A DNA stretch of 57,580 bases from RDXT01 sp033765305 (GCA_033765305.1 JANRID010000034.1:1-57580); one strand, 5' to 3'. Numbered from the stretch's first letter, positions 35,201-41,882 are shown. The notes: generated by a model from the letters alone, not told the origin. A program made the numbers and translations.

Positions 35201-35505
35201 CCACCTTTTGGTTGGCGGTGATCCCGGACGGGGCGTTGTTTTTTCCCAATGCCTTCACCCCCAATGGCGACGGCCACAACGAGCGGTTTATCGTCCCCGG
35301 CCTGGGCTATCAGGATGCCGAGCTGGCCCTCTACGACCGCTGGGGACGGGTGCTTTTCCGCACCCAGGACCTCCAGGCAGGCTGGGACGGTACCCTGCCC
35401 GGCGGACAGCCTGCCCCCGAAGGGGTGTATACCTTCCGCCTGACAGCCACCCTCAACGATGGGACACAGATCCAAAGAGAAGGAAGCGTGACGCTGATCA
35501 GGTAG
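29242..35505 (+). CDS. Giant SprB-repeat adhesin with T9SS type B sorting domain
   Basis: A protein of about 2087 residues (start ATG 29242; a TTG 33 nt upstream is also open). It has a signal peptide (SVSLTASCRHVAAFILGSIWLC) and a unique N-terminal region of about 570 residues. Then come 17 SprB-type repeats of 68-75 residues (about 30961-34970), each with C-x-G at the start, GG-x-x-P/G-Y in the middle and a D-x-x-x-C near the end. A PKD domain follows (EYVWDFGDGS), then the gliding-motility C-terminal (CHU_C, type B) domain: FFPNAFTPNGDGHNERF ... YDRWGRVLF. SprB is the mobile surface adhesin of gliding Flavobacterium; here the role is inferred as attachment or motility. Probably acquired. 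Confidence 0.92.
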   Translation: MTLTLSVSLTASCRHVAAFILGSIWLCGALWSQPYLTNQPEQDCEGAIPVCNDVYYFPVPYLGEGADVPDWGPPGNPNVDYTADPSTWGYGYYGSTNFSNVLNCPNDNYISQGSSPVFYSNQHDWEMNSVWFKVRIVSSGYLAFDVIPYDTLDDYNYHIFNVTGAYTCDDLNSPGVCASNSTWNTSAFFHFPYSSNPVCTGITGTSQPNGIAYINGIYYAVCLPYGSIVLATAGEEYVICVGARWFPGGYSANSTITGVGPIVSQPDQAFYKPNGFIIDFTSSTAVLGDLEDPFLTGADSLRLGCGSVTLPVSFNEKLQCASVQAGDFVLTGPGGPVPVTGVSSVSCQGGASYGNPFELQLGSPLTLAGMYQLTLADTVMDLCGGMRWADTISFYLALGPAYAGPDQSISTCLGGSPDLPLLPLLGPGITSGGQWTTNGQPFSGVWSPQTDSSGVYAYVLATPGCNSDTASFPITALPEPYAGVDSVAAFCQGSGPKNLNLLLGPGVTPGGSWINSLNQPVSPFITTTVPQALQTYRYVVPPALQSAYMTCPGDTAVIQFQVKPQAALAGGTISPTCYGGADGSIVVSGFSGGGGPYQYSFNGGPWGSTAQYPGLSAGVYTVSVQGAAGCPRTYTYTVTAPQPTITVQSLSLVSPACAGDTDGSISLQAVSPFPPVQYALNGSAFGPAASFPNLPAGTYTISVLGGNGCTLNTTVILTEPAPLAAAIQPAGVDCFGNPSGQISVSATGGTFPYGYSLGGNPAVTVPVFDSLYIGAYPLTVTDAQGCLVQDTVLVTGPQALFLTAQVQDVLCHGGSSGQVTLSSTGGVGPYEYALGTGPFSPNPVFSGLAAGVYTAYARDANACIIALPVTVGSAPQLSAQVSASIQPLCFGTATGSVTGSGQGGTPPYQYSLDGISFSSAPVFAGLAAGSLTLYVRDANACVASVPFLLGQPAPVSVTAAATSSYNGFQLSCPGSTNGTALAAAAGGTPGYNYAWSNGQTGPAAAGLGAGTYTVTVTDASGCTAAAPLTLAPPPALSLNAGVSSSFNGFGVSCAGGQNGAALASASGGAGGYSYAWSTVPVQTGPAATALAAGTYTATVTDLNGCQATDTALVSQPAPLAGNVVIASNYNGAQITCAGAADGALAAAAAGGVLPMSFQWNTTPGQTGPAASGLGAGMYQVAITDANGCQAAATGTLVAPAVLAASASLTSNYNGYPITCPGAADGTALATAAGGTPGYAFAWSNAQTGPQATGLPAGSWSVTVTDINGCASAAQVVLTGPPPVQAMLSLTDASCAGSSDGSIGISPSGGASPYQYALNGGPVGSGSLFAGLAAGIYTLDIRDANLCLLSLNASLSEPLPLLAAADSVATVDCFGNHNGAIYPAAAGGTGPYSFSLGGSPWVTTAFDSLGVALYALVAQDAQGCRDTASVQVTGPLALFTAVDSLRPVRCAGEASGQLWVQTSGGIAPYAYSLDGISFGPAQTVLGSLPAAAYTIFTRDANQCIITIPAAVTAPAPVVLTASQVTDPSCAGFSTGSVLLIAQGGNGGYAYSPDSLAWFSNPLISSLPAGAATFWVRDSLGCTAQVRDSLGEPRPLALQVQVTSDYNGREISCAGAADGTALVSAAGGTAGYTYQWSNGQTTPAASGLAAQLYQVVVTDAQGCTDSLSLRLNGPPVLALLPAQVTDYNGWGVRCAGGSDGSIRAAATGGTGPYAYIWSHGPADSLAADLSAGAYQVTVTDINGCVVTSEPVLITAPPALTATLAAREVSCHGAMDGQVYAQVSGGVPAYEVQWAVNPPVTDAVLDGLPAGTYGAVITDRNGCRLQAEAAVAQPEPLGVEVRVTEAYCGLPNGTAAAGPSGGTQPYTFRWDTEPPQNGGIAAGLEAGVYAVRVQDSRGCVAETVALVPAEAPPVAAFTATGLSSGAELLLSEATVSFENQSQAADEYVWDFGDGSLWSTVSSPTHTYREAGTYMVILTAIGSYPQCPDTATFWLAVIPDGALFFPNAFTPNGDGHNERFIVPGLGYQDAELALYDRWGRVLFRTQDLQAGWDGTLPGGQPAPEGVYTFRLTATLNDGTQIQREGSVTLIR

Positions 35506-35539
35506 GACCCGGAAATTTGGCAGCGCCGCTTTTTTGTAT

Positions 35540-35646
35540 CCGGCTGAGCGCAGTCTGATATTTTGGGGATTGCCTGCGCTGCTGCTGCCGTTCCTGATGA
35601 TGTGCCCGGATTGGCACTTCCGGCAGCACTTGTGCTCGGTTGCCAT
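35540..35646 (-). pseudogene. IS1-type transposase fragment (zinc-finger half)
   Basis: The minus strand encodes MATEHKCCRKCQSGHIIRNG followed by SSSAGNPQ, matching the InsA zinc-finger start (CxxC, GHxxRNG, AGxQ). The second Cys pair has decayed (NIRLRSAGYKK instead of a Cys-x-x-Cys pattern). It overlaps nothing essential and lies 110 nt inside the island's right repeat. Orientation is opposite to the left fragment. Confidence 0.6.
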
Positions 35647-35879
35647 CTTTCTCAGCAGAAATACAAAAATATAAATCGCACATTATCTTGTAGTGTCATT
35701 GGAAAATAATTATATATACAATAAGCTAATGAGATGATCATGAAATTATAAAAAAAGTTCGAGTCCGGTCTCGGGCACCCAAACCGCCAGACAATATAAA
35801 ATGCGCAGCAGCGGGAAGAAAGATACTCCCGCCGCGTAGTAGCAGGTGAGAGCATATTATTCACCTAACTGCGCTTACA
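35647..35879. other. Island right edge and leader of the DUF2202 gene
   Basis: AT-rich DNA at 35647-35756 (TATATATACAATAAG and similar), the right tRNA-end repeat at 35757-35775, then about 100 nt before the next gene with small inverted repeats (GCGGGA/TCCCGC; AGGTGA/TCACCT near 35846-35867). No ORF supported. Confidence 0.5.
35757..35775 (+). repeat. attR-like copy of the tRNA-Leu 3' end
   Basis: The same 19 bp as 28823-28841, here followed by CACCC. The continuation CTCGGGCACC restores a perfect G1-C72 pair with the tRNA acceptor, so this looks like the original 3' end displaced by an insertion. Confidence 0.75.
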
Positions 35880-36722
35880 ATGAAAACGAACCGATTCCGT
35901 CAGATGGCCGCCGCACTGCTGATCAGCACCGTGCTGCTGCCGATGGGAGCCTGCAGCCAGGATCCCGGCATGATGCCTGCCAGCCAGCCCGGCATGAACG
36001 CCGGACGCCCTGGCCGGGGCCCCGGCCAGGGCCTGCGCGCAGGCCCCCCCGCCGACTGCGCAGTTCTCGACGCTTCCTACGCGAAAGGCAGCCTGTCTGC
36101 CGCTGAAGCGGAGGCCATCCGCTACATGCGGGAGGAGGAAAAGCTGGCCCGCGATGTGTACCTGGCGCTGGACGCCAAATGGAACCATCAGACCTTCAGC
36201 CACATTGCCCAGGCTGAACAGCGCCACATGGACTGGACTGCCTGCCTGCTGAACCGCTACAGCCTGGAGGATCCCATCGCCGGACTGCCCGCCGGGACGT
36301 TCAGATCGCCGGCCATGCAGGCGCTGTATGATTCGCTGACAGCAGCTGGCTCGGAAAACCTCGGGCAAGCCCTGCATGCCGGCGCCTTCATCGAGGATCT
36401 CGATCTGGCCGATCTGGATGCCCGTCTGGAGCTTGCAGACAACGCGGATGTGCAGGCCGTATTTCAGACGCTTGCCAGCGGCTCCCGCAACCACCTGCGC
36501 GCCTTCAGCCGCAGCCTCGGCCGTATCGGCCTGGCGTATGCGCCGGTGTATCTGAGCGCGGATGCCTATGCCGAAATCCTGGCTTCGCCCCAGGAATCCG
36601 GCGAACTGTGCGGCGCATCGTGCAGCCAGTACCGCCGGGGCACCGGCGGATGCGCAGGCAACTGCCCCCAGCAGCCGGGGTCCGGCAGGGGCCGGGGCGC
36701 AGGCCGCGGGCCGCGCAGCTGA
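35880..36722 (+). CDS. DUF2202 ferritin-like lipoprotein
   Basis: A 280-residue exported protein: leader with lipobox LLPMGAC (C25), a Pro/Gly/Met-rich linker, then the DUF2202 four-helix domain (about 60-235) with EEKLARDVYLALDAKW and HIAQAEQRHMDW, and a second pair NLGQALHAGAFIEDLDLADLD and SGSRNHLRAF. The Glu/His pattern is that of ferritin-like di-metal proteins; no enzyme activity is established for the family. A Cys-rich, Gly/Arg-rich tail (LCGASCSQY ... GGCAGNCPQQPG) is unusual. The ECF sigma gene follows 65 nt downstream on the same strand. Confidence 0.82.
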   Translation: MKTNRFRQMAAALLISTVLLPMGACSQDPGMMPASQPGMNAGRPGRGPGQGLRAGPPADCAVLDASYAKGSLSAAEAEAIRYMREEEKLARDVYLALDAKWNHQTFSHIAQAEQRHMDWTACLLNRYSLEDPIAGLPAGTFRSPAMQALYDSLTAAGSENLGQALHAGAFIEDLDLADLDARLELADNADVQAVFQTLASGSRNHLRAFSRSLGRIGLAYAPVYLSADAYAEILASPQESGELCGASCSQYRRGTGGCAGNCPQQPGSGRGRGAGRGPRS

Positions 36723-36787
36723 CCGGATGCCGGAAGTCACCGCCGGTCTGCTTGAAAATCGGTAGGTTGAACCCGTAACAGACTGCC

Positions 36788-37375
36788 ATGCAGGTATCCG
36801 GAGTGCCTTGCGGGTCGCTCAGCGACACAGAACTGGTCCGGCGCTCAATTGCAGCGCCGGACTATTTCGCGTGCCTGTACGAGCGCTATGAGGCCCGCCT
36901 GCTCCGGTATATCCGCCGGCTGACCCATGCGGATGCCCAGGAGGCGGAAGATCTGCTCCAGGAAGCCTTCATCCGCATCTGGCGGCATTTGCAGGAGGTG
37001 GATCCGGAGCTGCAGTTCAGCAGCTGGGCCTACCGGATTGTGCACAATCAGGCCGTGACCTGGATGCGCAGGCAGCATGCATTCGGCAGCGCCCGCAGCC
37101 CGGCCAGCCGGATTCCCATCGATACCCAATGGCCCGACGAAGCTGGCGGAGGCGAAGCCCAGGATGCCAATGAAGCCGGCATCCGCACGGTGCTGGACCG
37201 GCTTTCCGTGGAGCACCGGGAAGTGCTCGTGCTCAAATACCTCGAATCGATGAGCTACGACGAGATCTCGGATGTGCTGAAAATCCCGGAGGGCACGGTC
37301 GCTACCCGCATCAGCCGGGCCAAAAAAGCCTTCAGCCGGGCTGCCGAAGCCCTGCACCTGACGTTCACCCTATAA
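36788..37375 (+). CDS. ECF-type RNA polymerase sigma factor
   Basis: A 195-residue sigma-70 family protein with region 2 (FACLYERYEARLLRYIRRLT ... AEDLLQEAFIRIWRHL, about 26-95) and region 4 (LSVEHREVLVLKYLESMSYDEISDVLKIPEGTV, about 138-185), no region 3. It directs RNA polymerase to a stress or envelope regulon. No classic anti-sigma (zinc-binding or FecR-like) gene follows; instead a small membrane protein starts 11 nt downstream. Confidence 0.9.
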   Translation: MQVSGVPCGSLSDTELVRRSIAAPDYFACLYERYEARLLRYIRRLTHADAQEAEDLLQEAFIRIWRHLQEVDPELQFSSWAYRIVHNQAVTWMRRQHAFGSARSPASRIPIDTQWPDEAGGGEAQDANEAGIRTVLDRLSVEHREVLVLKYLESMSYDEISDVLKIPEGTVATRISRAKKAFSRAAEALHLTFTL

Positions 37376-37386
37376 TCCGACTTGCT

Positions 37387-38100
37387 ATGCGAGGCGCAGA
37401 AAAGCTGATCAAAACCATTCAGGAACAGCAGATTACGCAAGTTCCGCGCTGGAGGCTCCGGCTCTTCGCATGGCTGCCGGGGCTGCTGTTCGCAGGGTCG
37501 CTGCTGGCAGGCGCGCTGGCCTGCTCCGTGATCCTGTTTGCCATCCAGCAGACCGAGTTCAACGTGCTGCGCCACCTGGGGCACTCGGCAGCCGAACTCC
37601 TGCTGGGCCTGCTGCCGCTGGCCTGGCTGGCGGCAATGGCCGGCTTTCTGCTGCTGTCCCTGTACGGCCTGCGCCATACCCGGCGGGGCTACAAGGTGGG
37701 CTGGCTGCGCATGGCCGGGTACAGCGCGGCGCTCAGCATCCTGCTGGGCACTGCGTTCTTCATGAGCGGCGGCGCCGGGTGGCTGGAGCGGGTATTCGAC
37801 ACCTGCATGGGCGCCTACGAAAGCATCGACGACCGCAAAATCCGGATGTGGTCGGCGCCGGAGCGCGGCCTGCTCTGCGGCACCATTCAATGGGCCGGCG
37901 AACAGTCGCTGCAGCTGCAGGACTTCAGCGGGAAGTCCTGGCTCGTGCGCCTGGATTCAGCCTTCATTGCGCCTGCGGCAGCCCTGGAGCCGGGCGAGCG
38001 CATCAAGCTCCTGGGAACGATGGACGGCCCAGCCGGCTTCGCCGCCGCTGAAATCCGCCCCTGGGGCGGCCAGGGCATGCAGATGCACCGGCGTAAATGA
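37387..38100 (+). CDS. Membrane protein of unknown function, partner of the ECF sigma factor
   Basis: A 237-residue protein with three membrane helices (LFAWLPGLLFAGSLLAGALA; LLLGLLPLAWLAAMAGFLLL; AGYSAALSILLGTAFFMSG) and a C-terminal soluble OB-like/beta domain (about 150-237: LLCGTIQWAGEQSLQLQDFSGKSW). The short N-terminal cytosolic part (MRGAEKLIKTIQEQQ) could bind the sigma factor, and the position 11 nt after it suggests an anti-sigma-like regulator, but no known anti-sigma domain is visible. Its 3' end overlaps the AbiEii-like gene by 144 nt on the opposite strand. Confidence 0.7.
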   Translation: MRGAEKLIKTIQEQQITQVPRWRLRLFAWLPGLLFAGSLLAGALACSVILFAIQQTEFNVLRHLGHSAAELLLGLLPLAWLAAMAGFLLLSLYGLRHTRRGYKVGWLRMAGYSAALSILLGTAFFMSGGAGWLERVFDTCMGAYESIDDRKIRMWSAPERGLLCGTIQWAGEQSLQLQDFSGKSWLVRLDSAFIAPAAALEPGERIKLLGTMDGPAGFAAAEIRPWGGQGMQMHRRK

Positions 38101-38961
38101 GGCAGGATCAGGGCGCTTCCGCCCGGAGCAGGGGGATAGGATGCTGGTAAGGGTCCGCATCACGTGCTGGAACGGAAGCTGCACATCCAGTTGAGTGCGT
38201 GCCAGAAATCTGTCCCACATTTGGATGCGCATCGGATCTTCTGCAAATGCAGACTGAAATATGGAATGATCGGGATTTAGCGGAGTGCCCCGGTTCCGGA
38301 AGGTTTGGGCGATGGCTTCCCGTAAGATACCGGAGTCGTATCGTTGCCTGATCAGCAGGTGAAACACATCGTAGAAATCTTTCATTCTGCTGTTGGCTTC
38401 AGCCAGATCGATCATAGCTTCAAGCTTCTCTGCAATAACTGTCTCCGGGGAGTAAGCTATCAGCGCTGGCGCATGCATATCCAGGATCACCGGATAAATG
38501 AGCTGAACAGGTGATGGGGTAACCGAATCTCCAAATCCAATATCGACCGTAAGTATTTGTCTGATTTGCCCTAAGGAGCATTGAATTTTGATTCTGACCC
38601 CGGAATTAACGCCAGTTCCCATGATCTCGGATGCCTGAACCGTAGCCGGATCGAAGAAAACTCCGTCTTCAGGATACCCGATGGAACAGAGCGATTTGAA
38701 AACTGCGGCCAATCGATCTAAATCCCGCTGGATCTCAATGGCCAGCAGATCAATATCGAGTGTTGGCCTGCTGGTTTCCCGTTCCCATGCATACAGCAGT
38801 GCTCCGCCTTTCAGGCAGAAGTTGACATTGAAAGGCGATTGCGAAAGCCGGTACAGAAGCCGTTCTTGAAGGTAGCGGGTCAGGATCAGCTGGAAAGACT
38901 TGTTTTCTGTGCGTGCAACGTTTTTTAGGCGCTCCTGAATAGATTGCGTAAGGTGTTTCAT
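37957..38961 (-). CDS. AbiEii-type nucleotidyltransferase toxin
   Basis: A 334-residue protein of the AbiEii/AbiGii toxin family. Catalytic motifs: LKGGALLYAW (K51-G52-G53), RPTLDIDLLA (D69, D71), and EKLEAMIDLAEANSRMKDFYD. In studied systems this type of toxin (type IV, abortive phage infection) transfers nucleotides to tRNA acceptor ends. The normal family end falls near MRTLTSILSP; the last ~60 residues (SGRKRPDP...) read antisense through the end of the membrane-protein gene, which suggests a lost stop codon. Its ATG overlaps the antitoxin stop by 4 nt. Confidence 0.85.
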   Translation of the reverse strand: MKHLTQSIQERLKNVARTENKSFQLILTRYLQERLLYRLSQSPFNVNFCLKGGALLYAWERETSRPTLDIDLLAIEIQRDLDRLAAVFKSLCSIGYPEDGVFFDPATVQASEIMGTGVNSGVRIKIQCSLGQIRQILTVDIGFGDSVTPSPVQLIYPVILDMHAPALIAYSPETVIAEKLEAMIDLAEANSRMKDFYDVFHLLIRQRYDSGILREAIAQTFRNRGTPLNPDHSIFQSAFAEDPMRIQMWDRFLARTQLDVQLPFQHVMRTLTSILSPCSGRKRPDPASFTPVHLHALAAPGADFSGGEAGWAVHRSQELDALARLQGCRRRNEG

Positions 38962-39551
38962 GTGAGCATCATGAGCAATGGAAGCAGGTAGGTGTCGGTG
39001 TGAAGGCGCCGGGCATAGCCAGTAAGCTTCGCAAGATCCCGCCCTGGCTGCTCCAAGTATGCACGCAGCACTGCCCGGACCTGGTCCATGCCTGTTTTGT
39101 TTCGCATGCGGATCATGTCGCAGATGGTTTTTTCCGGGTCGTATACGAGGATTTCGCCGCCTTCCAGCGGATAGGAGCTTGTTCCGAGCTGATAGGAAGA
39201 GTGGCCCCAGAAGTACAATTGAACAGGCGGATAAGATGGAATCACGTATTTGGATTTGCTGGGCACAGCAAGATGATGCGTGCCGGGCACGACATCGGAA
39301 AGCCCATGAATTGCCGCTGCGGAATGCAGGCAGAAGACGCCTTTGGGGATGCGTTTAGCAAGTTCAAGCCGCTCGTCCCGGAAACTCCCTGGCAATTGAT
39401 AGAGACCGCGCTCAATCTTTTCGAGCAGGCCTGCTGCAATTAGCTGGCGTATTTGTTTGAAATTCAATCCGTCAGTAATCAGTTCGGATGCAGTGAGCAT
39501 TCCGGACTGCCTGCTGGCCCGCGCCAGAACGGAGGAAGGAAGTGTGCGCAT
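38958..39551 (-). CDS. AbiEi-type antitoxin / transcriptional repressor
   Basis: A 197-residue protein; start ATG at 39551 (a TTG nine bases upstream is also open). N-terminal winged helix (ASRQSGMLTASELITDGLNFKQIRQLIAAGLLEKIERGLYQL), then the AbiEi C-terminal domain (VFCLHSAAAIHGLSDVVPGTHHLAVPSK). AbiEi represses its own promoter and counteracts AbiEii. Directly upstream of, and overlapping, the toxin gene, as in all known pairs. Promoter and putative operator lie immediately upstream. Confidence 0.86.
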   Translation of the reverse strand: MRTLPSSVLARASRQSGMLTASELITDGLNFKQIRQLIAAGLLEKIERGLYQLPGSFRDERLELAKRIPKGVFCLHSAAAIHGLSDVVPGTHHLAVPSKSKYVIPSYPPVQLYFWGHSSYQLGTSSYPLEGGEILVYDPEKTICDMIRMRNKTGMDQVRAVLRAYLEQPGRDLAKLTGYARRLHTDTYLLPLLMMLT

Positions 39552-39557
39552 GGGACA

Positions 39558-39590
39558 CAAATATACGGTTTTCTTATAGGATCACCGTAT
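39558..39590 (-). promoter_or_regulatory. Promoter and putative operator of the AbiE pair
   Basis: On the minus strand a perfect -7 box TATATTTG (39565-39558) lies seven bases from the ATG at 39551, which predicts a near-leaderless mRNA. A 7-bp inverted repeat (ATACGGT 39563-39569 and ACCGTAT 39584-39590) overlaps this box, as expected for an autorepressed operator. Confidence 0.5.
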
Positions 39591-39702
39591 GATTGTGCCA
39601 GTTCCGCCCATCACCCCCATCCCCGCCATTCCCAGCGTTTGCCCAGCCGCCGGCCTGAACTTCCGGCCCGCATTGCCGTATCTGCCCTCAAACCTCCCGC
39701 TT

Positions 39703-40128
39703 ATGGAAGTCTGGCTGCGCCGGGTCAACGATGCCGTGCATTTCGAGGCCCGCAATGAAGAGCAAAACACCGTCCACCTCGACGGTACGCCCGCCATCGG
39801 CGGCGAAAACCTCGGGTTCCGCCCCATGCAGCTGCTTCTGGCCTCCCTGGCCGGCTGCAGTGTCCTGGATGTGGTGGACATCCTGCGCAAACAGCGCGAA
39901 CCCCTCCTCGATGTGCAGGTCCGTGCCACCGGCAACCGCAAGCCGGACAGCACCCCGGCCCCTTTTACGGATATGCACCTGCATTTTCTGCTCACCGGGC
40001 AGATCGACCCCGATAAGGCCGCCCGCGCCGTGTCGCTGGCCGTGGACAAATACTGCTCCGTGAAAGAATCCCTCGACAAATCCATCCAGATCACCTATTC
40101 CGTCGAAATCCTGCCCCCTCAGGCCTGA
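39703..40128 (+). CDS. OsmC family protein
   Basis: A 141-residue OsmC/Ohr-fold protein: GENLGFRPMQLLLASLAGCSVLDVVDILRK contains the single peroxidatic-type Cys; the second Cys is in SLAVDKYCSVKESL. The family reduces organic hydroperoxides using thiols. Start ATG 39703; the upstream extension is proline-rich and starts at the AbiE operator, so unlikely. metZ begins 24 nt downstream on the same strand, a plausible sulfur/redox pairing. Confidence 0.88.
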   Translation: MEVWLRRVNDAVHFEARNEEQNTVHLDGTPAIGGENLGFRPMQLLLASLAGCSVLDVVDILRKQREPLLDVQVRATGNRKPDSTPAPFTDMHLHFLLTGQIDPDKAARAVSLAVDKYCSVKESLDKSIQITYSVEILPPQA

Positions 40129-40152
40129 GGAATCGGCGCTTTTCCAAGCTAT

Positions 40153-41334
40153 ATGACTGACGAACAGCATTTTGAAACGCTGGCCGTGCGCCTTCAGGCG
40201 GACCGTACCGCCAACCGCGAGCATTCCGTGCCCATCTATGCCACCTCCAGCTTCGTCTTCGACGACGCCGAGCAGGCCCGCGCCCTCTTCGCCGATGAGC
40301 AGGAGGGCAATATCTACAGCCGCTTCTCCAACCCCAACAACGACGAGTTCATTACGAAGCTCTGCGCCCTCGAAGGCACTGAGGACGGCATCGCGACCGC
40401 CAGCGGCATGGCCGCCATGTTCGTGAGCATGGCCGCCTTCCTGCAGCAGGGCGATCACCTCGTGGCTTCCCGGTCGGTATTCGGCTCCACCCACCAGATC
40501 ATCACGAAGATTCTGCCCAAGTGGGGGATCAGCTATACCTACGCCGACATCGGCCGGCCAGAGAGCTTCAGCGAGGCCATCCGCCCCGAAACGAAGATGA
40601 TCTTCGTCGAGACGCCTTCCAACCCGGCCATCGACCTGATCGACATTGCCTGGCTGGCGGAGCTGGCCCATGCGCGGGGCATCCTGCTCAATGTGGACAA
40701 CTGCTTCGCGACGCCCTACCTCCAGAACCCTGCCCGCCTCGGCGCAGACCTGGTCACCCATTCCGCCACCAAATTCATCGACGGCCAGGGCCGTGTCCTC
40801 GGCGGTGCGGTCCTGGGCCGCAGGGGCCTGATCAAAGAGGTGCGCTACCTCTCGCGCCATACCGGCCCTTCGCTCTCGCCCTTCCACGGCTGGATCCTGT
40901 CCAAAAGCCTGGAAACGCTGGCGGTCCGCATGGACCGGCATTGCCAGACGGCCTTGCATATAGCGCAATGGCTTGAAAATCAGCCTGCCGTAGAAAAGGT
41001 CCAGTACCCGTTCCTGCCCTCGCACCCCCAGCACGCGCTGGCCCGGCGCCAGATGCGCCTCGGCGGCGGACTGGTGTCCTTTGTGCTGAGCGGCGGCCTG
41101 GCCGCCGGCATCCGCTTCCTCGATGCCTTGCAGATGATCTCCCGCACCGCCAACCTCGGCGATACGCGCAGCATCGCCACGCATCCGGCGTCCACCACCC
41201 ACTCCAGGCTGACCGAAGCCGAGCGCCTCAGCGTCGGCATTCAGCCGGGGCTGATCCGCATTTCCGCCGGGCTGGAGCATCCGGACGATATCCTCGCCGA
41301 TCTCCGCCGGGGGCTGGAGGCGGCGGCGGGCTAG
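40153..41334 (+). CDS. metZ: O-succinylhomoserine sulfhydrylase
   Basis: A 393-residue PLP-dependent Cys/Met metabolism enzyme. The lysine that carries PLP is K207 in HSATKFIDGQGR, a stretch typical of MetZ; SRFSNPNNDEF and GSTHQIITKI are also family features. Reaction: O-succinylhomoserine plus sulfide gives homocysteine. Length is canonical. No SAM riboswitch fits in the 24-nt gap upstream, so control must lie ahead of osmC or elsewhere. A methionine/cysteine-family alternative (MetB) is less likely. Confidence 0.92.
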   Translation: MTDEQHFETLAVRLQADRTANREHSVPIYATSSFVFDDAEQARALFADEQEGNIYSRFSNPNNDEFITKLCALEGTEDGIATASGMAAMFVSMAAFLQQGDHLVASRSVFGSTHQIITKILPKWGISYTYADIGRPESFSEAIRPETKMIFVETPSNPAIDLIDIAWLAELAHARGILLNVDNCFATPYLQNPARLGADLVTHSATKFIDGQGRVLGGAVLGRRGLIKEVRYLSRHTGPSLSPFHGWILSKSLETLAVRMDRHCQTALHIAQWLENQPAVEKVQYPFLPSHPQHALARRQMRLGGGLVSFVLSGGLAAGIRFLDALQMISRTANLGDTRSIATHPASTTHSRLTEAERLSVGIQPGLIRISAGLEHPDDILADLRRGLEAAAG

Positions 41335-41343
41335 GCAGCAGGG

Positions 41344-41754
41344 CTATTCTTCCGCATGGGGACGGCTTCTGGACTGTTTGGTCTGGCTCCTCCGGGCTTT
41401 CTGCTGAAGCCGCTGCTTCACAGCGCCCGCCGAAGGGCGGGTCGCTTTCCGGGGCTTGGGCGCCTGCCAGGCCCGCCGGATCCAGGCGTGCAGCCGCTCC
41501 ACCGCTTCCTCCCGGTTGCGGAGCTGGCTGCGGTACACGACGGATTTGAGGATCAGCACCCCGTCGGCTGTGGCGCGGGCGCCGGCCAGCGACAGCAGGC
41601 GGTTTTTGACGGCCTCCGGCAGCGAAGAGGCCCGCACATCGAAGCGCAGTTCCACGGCCGTCTCCACCTTGTTCACGTTCTGCCCGCCCGGGCCGGAGGC
41701 GCGGACCGTTCGCAGTTCGTATTCGGATTCGGGAAGCTGGAAATCGGGCTGCAT
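41344..41754 (-). CDS. arfB: Peptidyl-tRNA hydrolase ArfB (alternative rescue factor)
   Basis: A 136-residue release-factor-like protein with the GGQ motif (GPGGQNVNKVET, Q25) and the basic C-terminal tail (KQRLQQKARRSQTKQSRSRP) that enters the empty mRNA channel of stalled ribosomes. Start ATG 41754 is chosen; the longer frame lacks the usual beginning. It lacks the codon-recognition domain of RF1/RF2, as expected. It converges with metZ (9-nt gap). Confidence 0.92.
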   Translation of the reverse strand: MQPDFQLPESEYELRTVRASGPGGQNVNKVETAVELRFDVRASSLPEAVKNRLLSLAGARATADGVLILKSVVYRSQLRNREEAVERLHAWIRRAWQAPKPRKATRPSAGAVKQRLQQKARRSQTKQSRSRPHAEE

Positions 41755-41882
41755 ATGCGGTATAGGTGGCGCTGCAAAGAACGGCATTTTCCCGCAACCC
41801 GCCTGCGGCAGGCGCAGCCTGATTTTCTGCTGGCAGTTGCCCAAATAATCGTATTTTCAGCCAGTTTTAGCTGCAAACCGCC

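Larger units (their letters stand above)
28823..35775. mobile_element. Putative genomic island integrated at tRNA-Leu
   Basis: Bounded by 19-bp perfect direct repeats of the tRNA-Leu 3' end. Inside lie a transposase fragment (28853-29074), one intact giant adhesin gene, and a second transposase fragment (35540-35646). The edges and the first kilobase of the adhesin gene are visibly AT-richer than the flanks. No integrase, relaxase or replication gene is present, so any mobility depended on functions since lost or supplied from elsewhere. Hallmark of site-specific insertion; the inference rests mainly on the repeat and composition. Confidence 0.68.

Noticed and set aside
40129..40152. SAM riboswitch before metZ
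   Set aside because: The gap is only 24 nt, too short for any known SAM riboswitch.
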